The notes: generated by a model not told the origin, from the letters alone. A stretch of DNA of 7,153 nucleotides from a bacterium (GCA_021802115.1 JAKABA010000204.1:1-7153), one strand, 5' to 3'; shown: positions 1 through 6,837, counted from the stretch's first letter. Program-made: numbers and translations.

Positions 1-444
1 CGGGTCATGTCCCTGGAGGATCCCGAGCGCAAGATGAGCAAGACCGACGGCTCCGACGCCGGCGTGATCAAACTCCTGGACCCCCCGGATCGGATTCGCG
101 CCAAGTTCCGCCGCGCCAAGACGGACGCCGGCTCGGGGGTCGACTTCGCCAATCCCTCGGCGGGGGTCGCCAACCTGCTGGACATCTATCGCGCTCTCAC
201 CGGATGCACGAAGGAGGAGCTGCAAGCGGAGTTCGAAGGGGTCGGCTATGGGCAGCTCAAGGACCGGGTCGCGGATCAGGCGATTGCTGCCATCGAACCC
301 ATCCAGCTCCGGTATCGGGAGCTGACGGCGGACCCAGCAGAGCTGGACGCGATCCTGGCCCGAGGCGCCGCCGCAGCCCGCGAGGTGGCCTCGGCCACGA
401 TGTCCGAGGTGAGAGCTCGGATCGGGCTGCTGCCACCTGGATGA
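1..444 (+). CDS. trpS: Tryptophanyl-tRNA synthetase, C-terminal part (5' end outside window)
   Basis: This class I aminoacyl-tRNA synthetase charges tRNA-Trp with tryptophan, using ATP, in the cytoplasm. The frame is open from base 1, so the N-terminal catalytic half with the HIGH-type motif lies outside; the ATG at position 7 is internal. The visible 147 residues carry the signature loop KMSKT at residues 11-15 (KMSKS in most members), followed by DGSDAGVIKLLDPPDRIRAKFRRAKTD, the usual TrpRS pattern of a D-P-D-x-I-R-x-K helix and a K/R-A-x-T-D segment. After that come the NLL-x-IY helix and a helical anticodon-binding tail with a Y-x-x-LK-x-x-V-A stretch. The stop is TGA at 442-444. The Thr in the KMSKT loop is a conservative change and does not suggest loss of function. 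TyrRS also has a KMSKS loop, but the segments after it match TrpRS better. The gene converges with the next one, 63 bp away. Confidence 0.93.
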   Translation, partial: RVMSLEDPERKMSKTDGSDAGVIKLLDPPDRIRAKFRRAKTDAGSGVDFANPSAGVANLLDIYRALTGCTKEELQAEFEGVGYGQLKDRVADQAIAAIEPIQLRYRELTADPAELDAILARGAAAAREVASATMSEVRARIGLLPPG

Positions 445-464
445 GGTTGGGGGCGAACTGGGTG

Positions 465-487
465 CCGGTCTCCCTGGTCGGGATCGG
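465..487 (+). terminator. Possible hairpin downstream of trpS, no U-tract
   Basis: In the 63-bp gap between the convergent genes, positions 465-472 can pair with 480-487 to form an 8-bp stem (two G-U pairs) around a 7-nt loop. The G-U pairs make it stronger as RNA from the + strand, the sense strand of trpS. No run of U follows, so this is not a canonical intrinsic terminator. It could be a U-less terminator or chance pairing in GC-rich DNA. Confidence 0.28.
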
Positions 488-507
488 TCACTTCCGGCCC
501 GGCCACC

Positions 508-1377
508 TCACGAGTCGGCCATGACCTCGAACACCGCCGCCACGTCCTGATCGCCGTGTCCCAGTGACCGGGCGCGGGCCAGCCATCCGGCCACCGCCCC
601 GGTCATCGGCAGGGCCAGACCATGCTCGCCCGCGACCTGCAAGATCAGCTCGGCATCCTTCTCCGCCAGGTAGAGCGGGAAGCTCGGCGGGAAGTGGTGC
701 TCCATCATCTGGGCTCCCTTGGCCTGGGCCATGGCGGCATCCAGGGGTCCCCCTGAGATCGCTTCCAGAAATAGCTTGGGGTCCAAGCCCAAAGCATCCG
801 CCAGCAGCAGGGCTTCGCCCAAGGAGCCGAGTAGGTTGAGCAGCCAGTCGTTGACCACCAGCTTGAGCGCGGTCGCCGGTCCGGCCTCCTCGCCGACCCA
901 GACAGTGGCTCGGCCGAGCGCCGCGAAAGCCGGCCGGACAAGGTCGCGCACCGACTGGGGCCCGCTGGCCAGGACCAGGAGCTGACCGGACTCGGCTGGC
1001 TCCCGGCTGCCTGACACCGGGGCGTCGACGAGCGCCACGCCGGCGGCCCTGGCCAACGCCGCCAACTCGTGGATCCCGGTGAGGCCGACCGTGCCCATCT
1101 GCACCCATACCGACCCGGCTGAGAAACTGCCGATCGCCCTGGTCATGACCGAGGTGGTGGCGGCCGCATCCGGCAGCATGGTGATCACCACCGAGGCACC
1201 ATTGACCGCCTCCTCGGCACTGGCAGCCACCTGCGCCCCCCTGGCTCGGAGCGGCTCGGCCCGGCCCGGTGTGCGGTTCCAGACCGTCACTTCAAGGCCG
1301 GCCGCGAGCAGGGAGCGCGCGATCCCCGAGCCCATGATGCCGGTCCCCAGCACCGCCACTCGACCCTGGCCCGTCAC
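508..1377 (-). CDS. NAD(P)-dependent beta-hydroxyacid dehydrogenase, glyoxylate/succinic semialdehyde reductase-like
   Basis: This 289-residue protein belongs to the 6-phosphogluconate/3-hydroxyisobutyrate dehydrogenase superfamily, soluble enzymes that interconvert small beta- or gamma-hydroxyacids and aldehydes or ketoacids. The N-terminal Rossmann fold has GTGIMGSG at 11-18. NRT at 34-36, after the second strand, favours NADPH over NADH. The substrate-binding signature DAPVSGSREPAESGQL starts at 118, the catalytic lysine is K172, and N176 follows; the usual second Asn is Asp (N-D). The wording PVSGS-x-x-PAE-x-GQL and the C-terminal FPPSFPL...EKD...ARSLGHGDQD resemble plant GLYR1 and bacterial gamma-hydroxybutyrate dehydrogenases more than classical MmsB. 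Imine reductases share the fold but usually lack this Lys. The start is GTG: an in-frame TAG lies 9 nt upstream and no other start fits. No Shine-Dalgarno sequence is visible, but a -10-like box sits 6 nt upstream. The exact substrate cannot be read from sequence. Confidence 0.9.
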   Translation of the reverse strand: MTGQGRVAVLGTGIMGSGIARSLLAAGLEVTVWNRTPGRAEPLRARGAQVAASAEEAVNGASVVITMLPDAAATTSVMTRAIGSFSAGSVWVQMGTVGLTGIHELAALARAAGVALVDAPVSGSREPAESGQLLVLASGPQSVRDLVRPAFAALGRATVWVGEEAGPATALKLVVNDWLLNLLGSLGEALLLADALGLDPKLFLEAISGGPLDAAMAQAKGAQMMEHHFPPSFPLYLAEKDAELILQVAGEHGLALPMTGAVAGWLARARSLGHGDQDVAAVFEVMADS

Positions 1378-1383
1378 CCAGCC

Positions 1384-1389
1384 AGTCTA
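1384..1389 (-). promoter_or_regulatory. Putative -10 box (TAGACT) for a leaderless dehydrogenase transcript
   Basis: On the minus strand TAGACT matches the TAnnnT -10 pattern and ends 6 nt before the GTG start at 1377. A -10 hexamer normally covers -12 to -7, so transcription would begin at or next to the G of GTG, giving a leaderless mRNA. No clear -35 box is found at the usual distance, and there is no Shine-Dalgarno sequence. The TAG in this box is also the in-frame stop that closes the frame upstream. Confidence 0.5.
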
Positions 1390-1487
1390 GCCAACGCCGA
1401 ATCCGCCGGGCGAAGTTGAGGGGACAGGCGCCCGAACGTGGGCCGCGAGACTGGCCGGGGCGGGTTCCGATCGGCTGGGAAGTGGGC

Positions 1488-1508
1488 AGGCCGGGCCGCG
1501 CCCGGGCT
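1488..1508. repeat. Imperfect inverted repeat in the divergent intergenic region
   Basis: CCGGGC at 1491-1496 and GCCCGG at 1500-1505 form perfect 6-bp arms around CGC. After one mismatch (1490/1506) the symmetry extends by two more pairs, 1488-1489 with 1507-1508. It lies about 45 bp upstream of the TATAAT box in a region that must hold the control sites of two divergent genes, so an operator or a small hairpin is possible. Such dyads also arise by chance in DNA this GC-rich. Confidence 0.3.
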
Positions 1509-1552
1509 GGCGGCCACCGATGTCAGGGCTCGGCCGCGATCTTCCGGCCGCC

Positions 1553-1558
1553 TATAAT
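1553..1558 (+). promoter_or_regulatory. Consensus -10 box TATAAT driving the polysaccharide genes, probably leaderless
   Basis: A perfect TATAAT stands out in a very GC-rich stretch and ends 7 nt before the ATG at 1566. That spacing puts the transcription start at or beside the A of ATG, so the mRNA would have almost no leader. No convincing TTGACA-like -35 box lies 16-18 nt upstream, where the sequence is tcggcc-like. CGGCCG occurs at 1531, 1545 and 1560, flanking the box. It would be the main promoter of the three-gene block that follows. Confidence 0.65.
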
Positions 1559-1565
1559 CCGGCCG

Positions 1566-2804
1566 ATGCGGTGGAGTCGTATAGGCGTCTTTCTAACCGC
1601 CGCGGCACTTCCCGCCTATGTTCTGCGGGGCAGCCTGCTGGGCAAGCTTCCCTTCACCGGCCTGGAGGTGGTGCTCGGATTGACCGTGCTCGCCTTCATC
1701 ATCGAGAGCTGGCAGCAGCGGCGGATGCCCCACCTCGACACCCCCTTCACCGTCCTTATCGCGGTCCTGCTGGTCGCCATGGTGATCGGGGTCGCGGTCA
1801 GCCCGGAGAAGCGGGACGCCCTGGGGATCGCCAAGGCCTACATCGTGGAGCCGGTCCTCTACTTCTTCATCGTGGTCAACGTGCTCCGCTCCAGCTGGGA
1901 CTGGGAGCGGCTGAGCTACGGCCTGTATGTCAGCGGTGCCGTGGTCGCGGTCTCCCAGTTCGTGGCGCTGGCGGGCTCGCTGCGCGACCACACCTTCAAC
2001 ATCAACACCAACCCGCCGGTGCCGACCTGGCTCTGGACCAACAACAACTTCGGCGGGATCTTCCTGGACCCCCTGGTGGGGCTGGCGCTCGGGCTGGCGC
2101 TCTTCGGCGGGGTCAGGCACCGCCGGGTCCACTGGGCGATGCTGATCCTGCTGGGCCTGGCCGACGTCCTGACCCTGAGCCGGGGCTCGTGGTTCGCGCT
2201 GGTGGTGGTGGCCCTGGTGGCGGTGCTGATCCATCCGCGCCGGCGGATTCTGTTCCCCGCCCTGGTGGTGGTGGCGGTCGTGGCGGTCTTCCTGCCCCCG
2301 ATCCGCCACCGGGTGGAGAACGAGCTCAACCCCAACAACCCCGCCAACTCGGTCGTGACCAGGGTCCACCTCTGGCACGCCACCGTGGATCTGCTGGTCG
2401 CCCACCCGTTCACCGGGAGCGGGCTCGCCAACTACCAGCAGGAGGTGCGTCCCTACCGGGTGCAGCTGCACGACGTGATCCACCAGACCCACGTGTATCC
2501 CGACCAGCTGGAGCTCGACTTCTGGGTCGAGCTGGGGGTGATGGGGCTGATCTTCCTGATCGGCTTTCTGATCGAGCTGGGTCGCTACCTGTTCCCGGTG
2601 GTGCGCGCCGGGCCCCTCTCCCATCCCTGGGCGGCCGCTCTGGTCCTGGCCTGGGTCGGCATTCTGGCCCATGGCCTGGTGGACAGTCCGTACTGGAAGA
2701 ACGACCTCTCAGTGGAGTGGTGGGCGCTGGCGGCGCTGGTCGTGGTGGCCGTGGTGCCGGCCACCCGCCAGCTCCAGCTGCGCCGTCCTCAGCGCCAGAC
2801 CTGA
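1566..2804 (+). CDS. O-antigen ligase/polymerase (Wzy/WaaL-like) membrane protein
   Basis: This 412-residue polytopic membrane protein of the O-antigen ligase/Wzy_C superfamily would polymerise lipid-linked polysaccharide repeat units, or transfer the chain to an acceptor, on the outer face of the membrane. About ten hydrophobic segments span the sequence. Family marks are SRGSW at 205-209 ending a membrane helix, the large loop with TRVHLWHA near 265-272, H-P-F-T-G-S-G-L-A-N-Y at 280-290, H309 with Q314-L315 and E322-L-G (the usual H-x-x-x-x-Q-L...E-x-G pattern), and H369-G-L-x-D373 before the last helix. The conserved Arg and His in the outer loop are the usual catalytic candidates. I chose ATG 1566 because it sits 7 nt after TATAAT and begins right at the first membrane segment; a TTG at 1416 would add about 50 unlikely residues. 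Polymerase and ligase roles cannot be separated by sequence. The flippase gene follows 9 nt later. Confidence 0.88.
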   Translation: MRWSRIGVFLTAAALPAYVLRGSLLGKLPFTGLEVVLGLTVLAFIIESWQQRRMPHLDTPFTVLIAVLLVAMVIGVAVSPEKRDALGIAKAYIVEPVLYFFIVVNVLRSSWDWERLSYGLYVSGAVVAVSQFVALAGSLRDHTFNINTNPPVPTWLWTNNNFGGIFLDPLVGLALGLALFGGVRHRRVHWAMLILLGLADVLTLSRGSWFALVVVALVAVLIHPRRRILFPALVVVAVVAVFLPPIRHRVENELNPNNPANSVVTRVHLWHATVDLLVAHPFTGSGLANYQQEVRPYRVQLHDVIHQTHVYPDQLELDFWVELGVMGLIFLIGFLIELGRYLFPVVRAGPLSHPWAAALVLAWVGILAHGLVDSPYWKNDLSVEWWALAALVVVAVVPATRQLQLRRPQRQT

Positions 2805-2813
2805 GCCTTTGGC

Positions 2814-4277
2814 GTGAGCCTCGCCCACCGCACGGTCCGCAACACGACCATGCTGTTCGTGGCCCGGACCGGGGCGCGGCTGCTGGTCTTCGTGGCCTTC
2901 CTGATCCAGCAGCACGCGCTGGGCGCCTTCCGCTACGGCGAGTTCGGGGTGGTGGTGGTGCTCAGCAACCTCTCCAGCATCGTCGGCGACGGCGGCCTCC
3001 AGATCGTCTACCTGCGCGAGGGCAGCCGCGACCGCAAGCGGCTGGAGCCCTACCTGGCGGCCATCCTCGGAGCCAAGGTCCCGCTGCTGCTGGGCAGCCT
3101 GCTCTGCCTGTTCGTGATGGCCTCGTTCACCAGCCACCCCTCGGTCCTGCCGCTGGTGTGGCCGGCTTTCGCGCTGCTGGTGGCGACCTCGGTCGCCAAC
3201 GTGCTGCGCAGCACCTTCTATGCGACCGGGGAGATGCGCTACGAGGCGTTCGAGACCATCGCCGAGGGCGGGATCCTGCTGCTGGGGACCGCGTTCGCCT
3301 GGGTCGCCCACCTCGGCCTGCCGGCCTACCTGTGGGCCTATGCCGCCTCCTACCTCTTCACCTGCCTGTTCGCGCTCACGATCATCTCCCGCCGCTACTT
3401 CCGGCCCCGGGTCGCCATCGACTATCCGCTGGTGCGCCGGCTGATTCGGATGGGGCTGCCCTTCGCCTTGGTCTTCTTCCTCAACACCATCTACTTCAAG
3501 ATCGACGTCCTGATCCTGGACGCGCTGCGGGGGGCCACCCAGGTGGGCTATTACCAGGCCTCCTACAAGTTCCTGGAGGGGCTCTCCTTCCTCCCCCAGA
3601 CGGTGATGAACGCGGTCTTTCCCGCGCTTTCGGTGCTCCACCTGGGGGAGGTCGGCTCGATGCGTCTGGCCTACACCGTCACCCTGCGGCTGCTGGCCTC
3701 GATCGCGATGCCGCTGGCGGTGGCGCTGGCCTTCGGCGGGAGCGCGCTGGTGGGGTTCCTGCACATCTACTCGCAGTCCGGTCCCTCGGTCAGCATCCTG
3801 GCTTTGGCGCTGGTCTTCCTCTTCGTCAACAACACCTTCGTCTTCGGGCTGGGGGCGATGGACCGCCAGCAGGACAGCATCATCCTGTCGGTGCTCAGCA
3901 TCGTGGTCAACGTGACCCTGAACTTCGTGATGATTCCGCTCTTCCCCCACCAGAGCGGGTATCTTGCCTGTAGCTGGGCTACCGTGATCACGGAGGTGTT
4001 CCTGCTGGTGGCCGGATACATGCTGGTGCGCCGCCAGCTTGGCAACCTGCCCTGGGCCCGGGCGCTCACGCCCATCGTGGTCTCCGGGGGGCTTATGGTT
4101 GGGGTGATGGGGGTGCTCGCCTTCGCCAACGTCTTCTGGGTGGCCCCGGTGGCCGGGGTCTGCTACCTGGGGGCGCTGTGGCTGACCGGTGGGGTGACCC
4201 CCGAGGAGATCCGGATGGCCCGCCAGAGCCTGCGCCGCCGGCTGGCGCCGGAGAGTGGAGGGATGGGGCTTGGCTGA
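2814..4277 (+). CDS. Polysaccharide repeat-unit flippase, Wzx-like (MOP superfamily)
   Basis: This 487-residue integral membrane protein has 12-14 predicted hydrophobic helices and belongs to the polysaccharide biosynthesis/MOP exporter family. It would flip undecaprenyl-diphosphate-linked repeat units from the cytoplasmic to the outer leaflet. Typical marks are the basic N-terminus with R-N-T before helix 1, YGEFG at 41-45 followed by a D-G-G-L-Q-I-V-Y-L-R-E segment near 59-69, and K229-I-D231 then GYY at 245-247 with A-S-Y-K-F-L...FLPQTVMNAVFPALS, the family pattern at the middle of the protein. The start is GTG 2814, 9 nt after the polymerase stop and in the same frame; no good Shine-Dalgarno sequence is present, so translational coupling is likely. 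ATG 2850 is an alternative but would remove the basic N-terminal tail. The 3' end overlaps the next gene. A teichoic or lipid II flippase role is possible but less likely here. Confidence 0.9.
   Translation: MSLAHRTVRNTTMLFVARTGARLLVFVAFLIQQHALGAFRYGEFGVVVVLSNLSSIVGDGGLQIVYLREGSRDRKRLEPYLAAILGAKVPLLLGSLLCLFVMASFTSHPSVLPLVWPAFALLVATSVANVLRSTFYATGEMRYEAFETIAEGGILLLGTAFAWVAHLGLPAYLWAYAASYLFTCLFALTIISRRYFRPRVAIDYPLVRRLIRMGLPFALVFFLNTIYFKIDVLILDALRGATQVGYYQASYKFLEGLSFLPQTVMNAVFPALSVLHLGEVGSMRLAYTVTLRLLASIAMPLAVALAFGGSALVGFLHIYSQSGPSVSILALALVFLFVNNTFVFGLGAMDRQQDSIILSVLSIVVNVTLNFVMIPLFPHQSGYLACSWATVITEVFLLVAGYMLVRRQLGNLPWARALTPIVVSGGLMVGVMGVLAFANVFWVAPVAGVCYLGALWLTGGVTPEEIRMARQSLRRRLAPESGGMGLG
4257..4262 (+). 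promoter_or_regulatory. Shine-Dalgarno GGAGGG that decides the TTG start of the sugar transferase
   Basis: GGAGGG lies inside the end of the flippase gene, 7 nt before TTG 4270, an ideal spacing. The competing GTG at 4255 overlaps this site and has only a GGAG one base upstream, which is too close. The ATG at 4263 belongs to the flippase frame and is not a start for the transferase. Confidence 0.6.
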
Positions 4278-5724
4278 ATCGGGCCCGCTCATCCGGCCGC
4301 TGGAGCTGTCCCATGCGCGCAGCCGCAACGGTCGGCTGGGACCGCTGGTGGCGATCCGGGTGGTGGGGGACGCCCTGGCGGTCGCGGTCGGCGCCTTGAT
4401 CGGCTACGGGTACCGCTTCCACCTCTCCGGGGTCCCCATCCCCGGTGGCGCCATTCCCAGCTTCGCCGACTACGCCATGGCGGTGCCGGTGGTGGTGGCG
4501 CTGTGGCTGCTGGTCTTCACGTTCACCGGCCGCTACCGGGTCCAGCGGGGTCAGTCCTTCGTGGATGAGATCCTGGGCTCGGCGGGCTCGGTCGCTCTCT
4601 TCGTGGTCCTGGCCCTGGCGCTCGAGGGGCTGTACCGGGGCTTCCCCTACTCCCGGCTGGTGCTGGCGGATGCCTCGATCGCGGCACTTCTCCTGTTCAT
4701 CCTGGAGCGGGCCGCCATCCGCGGCCTCCAGGGGGCCCTGTTCAGCTCCGGCTTCGGCGCGGTTCGGGTCCTGGTGGTGGGCAGCGGGGAGGTCGCCGAC
4801 CTGCTCATCCGCCGGCTGCGGATGTTCCCCGAGTACGGCTACCAGCTGGTGGGGAGGGTCGCCACCGCCCCGGAACCACCCTCGGCCGGGTCCGACCTGA
4901 CGACCTTCGGGATCGAGCACGGGTTGGCCCGGATCGTGGCCCACGAGCACGCCGACATGGTGGTGCTGGCGCTGGGGGAGGACGGCCACCACCGGGTGGT
5001 CGAGTTCGCCAACGCCTGCCTGAGCCAGGGGGCGGAGGTCAAGGTGGTCCCGGACGTCCTGGAGATCATGACCTCAGCCGCCCGCACCGAGCAGGTGGCC
5101 GGCATGCCGCTGATCGGCCTGCGGCCGAACCGGCTGGTGGGCCGCAACCTCATCCTCAAGCGCGGCTTCGACCTGGTCTTCACCGTGCTCCTGGCGATCC
5201 CGGTGGTGCCCGTGGTCGCGGTCTGCGCCGCCGCCATCTCGCTGACCTCGAAGGGCTCTCCCTTCTACGGGCAGGACCGGCTGGGGCGGCACGGGAGGGT
5301 GTTCAAGGTCTGGAAGTTGCGGTCCATGGTGGTCGATGCCGAACGCCACACCGGGCCGGTCATGGCCCGGGCCGACGACGACCGCACGACCCCGGTGGGC
5401 CGCTTCGTGCGTCGCTTCAGCCTGGACGAGCTCCCCCAGCTCTGGAACGTGATCAAAGGGGAGATGAGCCTGGTCGGCCCGCGCCCCGAGCGCCCGTTCT
5501 TCGCCGCCCGCTTCGAGCGCGACTACCCCCGCTATCGCGAGCGCCTGGCGGCGCCCCCGGGGTGCACCGGCTGGGCCCAGGTCAATGATCTGCGCCAGGG
5601 CAACTCCATGGAGGAGCGCATCTTCTACGACCTCTACTACATCGAGAACTGGTCGTTGGGCTTCGACCTCAAGATCCTGCTGCTCACCCCCTGGCGGATC
5701 CTCTTCCATCAGCATGCCTACTGA
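4270..5724 (+). CDS. Polyprenyl-phosphate sugar-1-phosphate transferase (initiating enzyme, WbaP/WcaJ type)
   Basis: This enzyme would start repeat-unit synthesis by moving a sugar 1-phosphate from a nucleotide sugar to undecaprenyl phosphate at the inner membrane face. From TTG 4270 it has 484 residues, normal for the long form. Four N-terminal membrane helices cover about residues 20-155. A Rossmann-like domain follows with VLVVGSGE at 167-174. The C-terminal sugar transferase domain begins at KRGFD (297-301) with a membrane or re-entrant helix to about 325, then G-Q-D-R-L-G, KLRSM (349-353), SLDELPQLW (384-392) with the catalytic pair D386-E387, GPRPE (403-407) and G-x-TGWAQV. All expected catalytic motifs are intact. 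Start choice rests on the Shine-Dalgarno at 4257-4262; GTG 4255 would add five residues. Overlap with the flippase stop (4275-4277) implies coupled translation. The sugar donor (glucose, galactose, GalNAc or other) cannot be told. Confidence 0.92.
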   Translation: MAESGPLIRPLELSHARSRNGRLGPLVAIRVVGDALAVAVGALIGYGYRFHLSGVPIPGGAIPSFADYAMAVPVVVALWLLVFTFTGRYRVQRGQSFVDEILGSAGSVALFVVLALALEGLYRGFPYSRLVLADASIAALLLFILERAAIRGLQGALFSSGFGAVRVLVVGSGEVADLLIRRLRMFPEYGYQLVGRVATAPEPPSAGSDLTTFGIEHGLARIVAHEHADMVVLALGEDGHHRVVEFANACLSQGAEVKVVPDVLEIMTSAARTEQVAGMPLIGLRPNRLVGRNLILKRGFDLVFTVLLAIPVVPVVAVCAAAISLTSKGSPFYGQDRLGRHGRVFKVWKLRSMVVDAERHTGPVMARADDDRTTPVGRFVRRFSLDELPQLWNVIKGEMSLVGPRPERPFFAARFERDYPRYRERLAAPPGCTGWAQVNDLRQGNSMEERIFYDLYYIENWSLGFDLKILLLTPWRILFHQHAY

Positions 5725-5761
5725 GGCTCCGCCCAGAAGCTGCGCGGCCGAGGTGAGCTGG

Positions 5762-5767
5762 TAGGCT
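5762..5767 (+). promoter_or_regulatory. Putative -10 box (TAGGCT) for a leaderless thymidylyltransferase transcript
   Basis: TAGGCT fits TAnnnT and ends 8 nt before GTG 5776, similar to the other two boxes in this window. It lies in the 51-bp gap after the transferase gene, so the dTDP-sugar genes may have their own promoter. The alternative reading is translation from TTG 5767, which overlaps the box and has the Shine-Dalgarno-like GAGGTGAG at 5750-5757, 9 nt upstream. No clear -35 box is seen. Confidence 0.42.
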
Positions 5768-5775
5768 TGCCCCTC

Positions 5776-6837
5776 GTGAAGGGTCTGGTTCTCAGCGGGG
5801 GCAAGGGGACCAGGCTTCGCCCGATCACCCACACCGGCGCCAAGCAGCTGGTCCCGATCGCCAACAAGCCGGTTCTGTTCTATGGGCTGGAGGCGCTGGT
5901 CGAGGCCGGCATCGAGGAGATCGGGATCGTGGTCGGGGACACCGGGGAGGAGATCCGCCGGGCGGTGGGGGACGGCTCCCGGTTCGGGGCCAGGATCGAG
6001 TACATCAGCCAGCTGGCGCCGCTGGGGCTGGCCCATGCGGTGCAGACCGCGCGCTCCTTCCTCCAGGGCTCGCCCTTCGTCATGTACCTGGGCGACAACT
6101 TCATCACCGGGGGGATCCGATCGGTGGTGGAGGAGTTCCGCCGCGACCGCCCGGACGTGCTCATCCTGCTGAAGCAGATGCCCGATCCCCAGCGCTTCGG
6201 GGTCGCCGAGCTGGACCAGGGGAGGGTGATGCGGCTGGAGGAGAAGCCCCGGCAACCCCGCTCCGACCTGGTGCTGGTGGGGGTCTACTGCTTCCAGCCC
6301 AGCATCTTCGAGGCGGTGGACGCCATCTCCCCCTCGGCCCGCGGTGAGCTGGAGATCACCGACGCCATCCAGTGGCAGATCGACCGGGGCCGGCGGGTGA
6401 CCCCGCACCTGGTGGAGGGGCGCTGGATCGACACCGGCAAGATGGACGACCTCCTGGAGTGCAACCGGGTCGTCCTGGACATGCTCGAGGAGCGCAGGGA
6501 GGGGAACGTGAGCGCGGACTCGCGGCTGCTGGGCAAGGTGATCCTGGAGCCGGGATCCGAGGTGATCCACAGCACCATCCGCGGCCCGGTGATAGTCGGC
6601 GCCAACACCCGGGTGGTGGACTCCTTCGTCGGCCCCTTCACCGCCCTGTATCACGACGTGGTCGTGGAGGGCAGCGAGATCGAGCACTCGATAGTCTTGG
6701 AGCACACGGTGATCCGCGGCGCCAGCAAGATCGAGGACTCCCTGATCGGAAGGGACGTGGTGATCGAGAAGAGCGACACCCGCCCGCTGGCGCACAAGCT
6801 GATGCTGGGTGACCACTCCCGGGTTAGCCTGGCTTGA
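5776..6837 (+). CDS. Glucose-1-phosphate thymidylyltransferase, long form (RmlA/StrD-like)
   Basis: The enzyme joins dTTP and glucose 1-phosphate to give dTDP-glucose and diphosphate, the first step to dTDP-deoxysugars such as dTDP-rhamnose. From GTG 5776 it has 353 residues, against about 290 for classic RmlA; the extra part is a C-terminal left-handed beta-helix of hexapeptide-like repeats (about 240-350). The nucleotidyltransferase domain shows GGKGTRLRPIT at 8-18, K23-Q24, LGD with metal-ligand candidate D107, E155-E-K-P158, and W217-I-D219-T with the second likely metal ligand. This long form is typical of StrD-type enzymes in actinobacteria and archaea, often in deoxysugar clusters. Start: MKGLVLSGG is the usual family N-terminus, and a TAGGCT box precedes it; TTG 5767 would add M-P-L and has a plausible ribosome site. 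The next gene begins 10 nt downstream, so the two are probably cotranscribed. A sugar other than glucose, or UTP use, cannot be excluded. Confidence 0.9.
   Translation: MKGLVLSGGKGTRLRPITHTGAKQLVPIANKPVLFYGLEALVEAGIEEIGIVVGDTGEEIRRAVGDGSRFGARIEYISQLAPLGLAHAVQTARSFLQGSPFVMYLGDNFITGGIRSVVEEFRRDRPDVLILLKQMPDPQRFGVAELDQGRVMRLEEKPRQPRSDLVLVGVYCFQPSIFEAVDAISPSARGELEITDAIQWQIDRGRRVTPHLVEGRWIDTGKMDDLLECNRVVLDMLEERREGNVSADSRLLGKVILEPGSEVIHSTIRGPVIVGANTRVVDSFVGPFTALYHDVVVEGSEIEHSIVLEHTVIRGASKIEDSLIGRDVVIEKSDTRPLAHKLMLGDHSRVSLA

Noticed and set aside
1416..1565. Upstream extension of the polymerase gene to a TTG at 1416
   Set aside because: The extra 50 residues are Gly/Arg/Pro-rich and unlike a membrane protein N-terminus. 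They would also run through the consensus TATAAT box, whose spacing points to ATG 1566.
1520..3973. 817-codon open frame on the + strand covering the polymerase and flippase genes
   Set aside because: Its translation is a Gly/Pro/Arg/Ala-rich low-complexity sequence with no membrane or domain pattern, typical of a shifted frame in GC-rich DNA. The frames at 1566-2804 and 2814-4277 give clear membrane protein families instead.
4255..4257. GTG 4255 as start of the sugar transferase
   Set aside because: It overlaps the Shine-Dalgarno GGAGGG at 4257-4262 and has no properly spaced ribosome site of its own. It remains a possible alternative that changes only five residues.
2709..4328. 539-codon open frame on the minus strand opposite the flippase
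   Set aside because: His/Gln/Asp/Glu-rich antisense shadow of a hydrophobic membrane protein; Val, Leu and Phe codons read backwards give exactly this composition.
4093..4992. 299-codon minus-strand open frame opposite the N-terminal part of the sugar transferase
   Set aside because: Same compositional signature as the other antisense shadows, and it crosses a well-supported gene overlap on the + strand.
5725..5761. Terminator in the gap between the sugar transferase and the thymidylyltransferase
   Set aside because: Only short, poorly stacked pairings can be drawn and there is no T-run, so I see no support for a transcription stop here.
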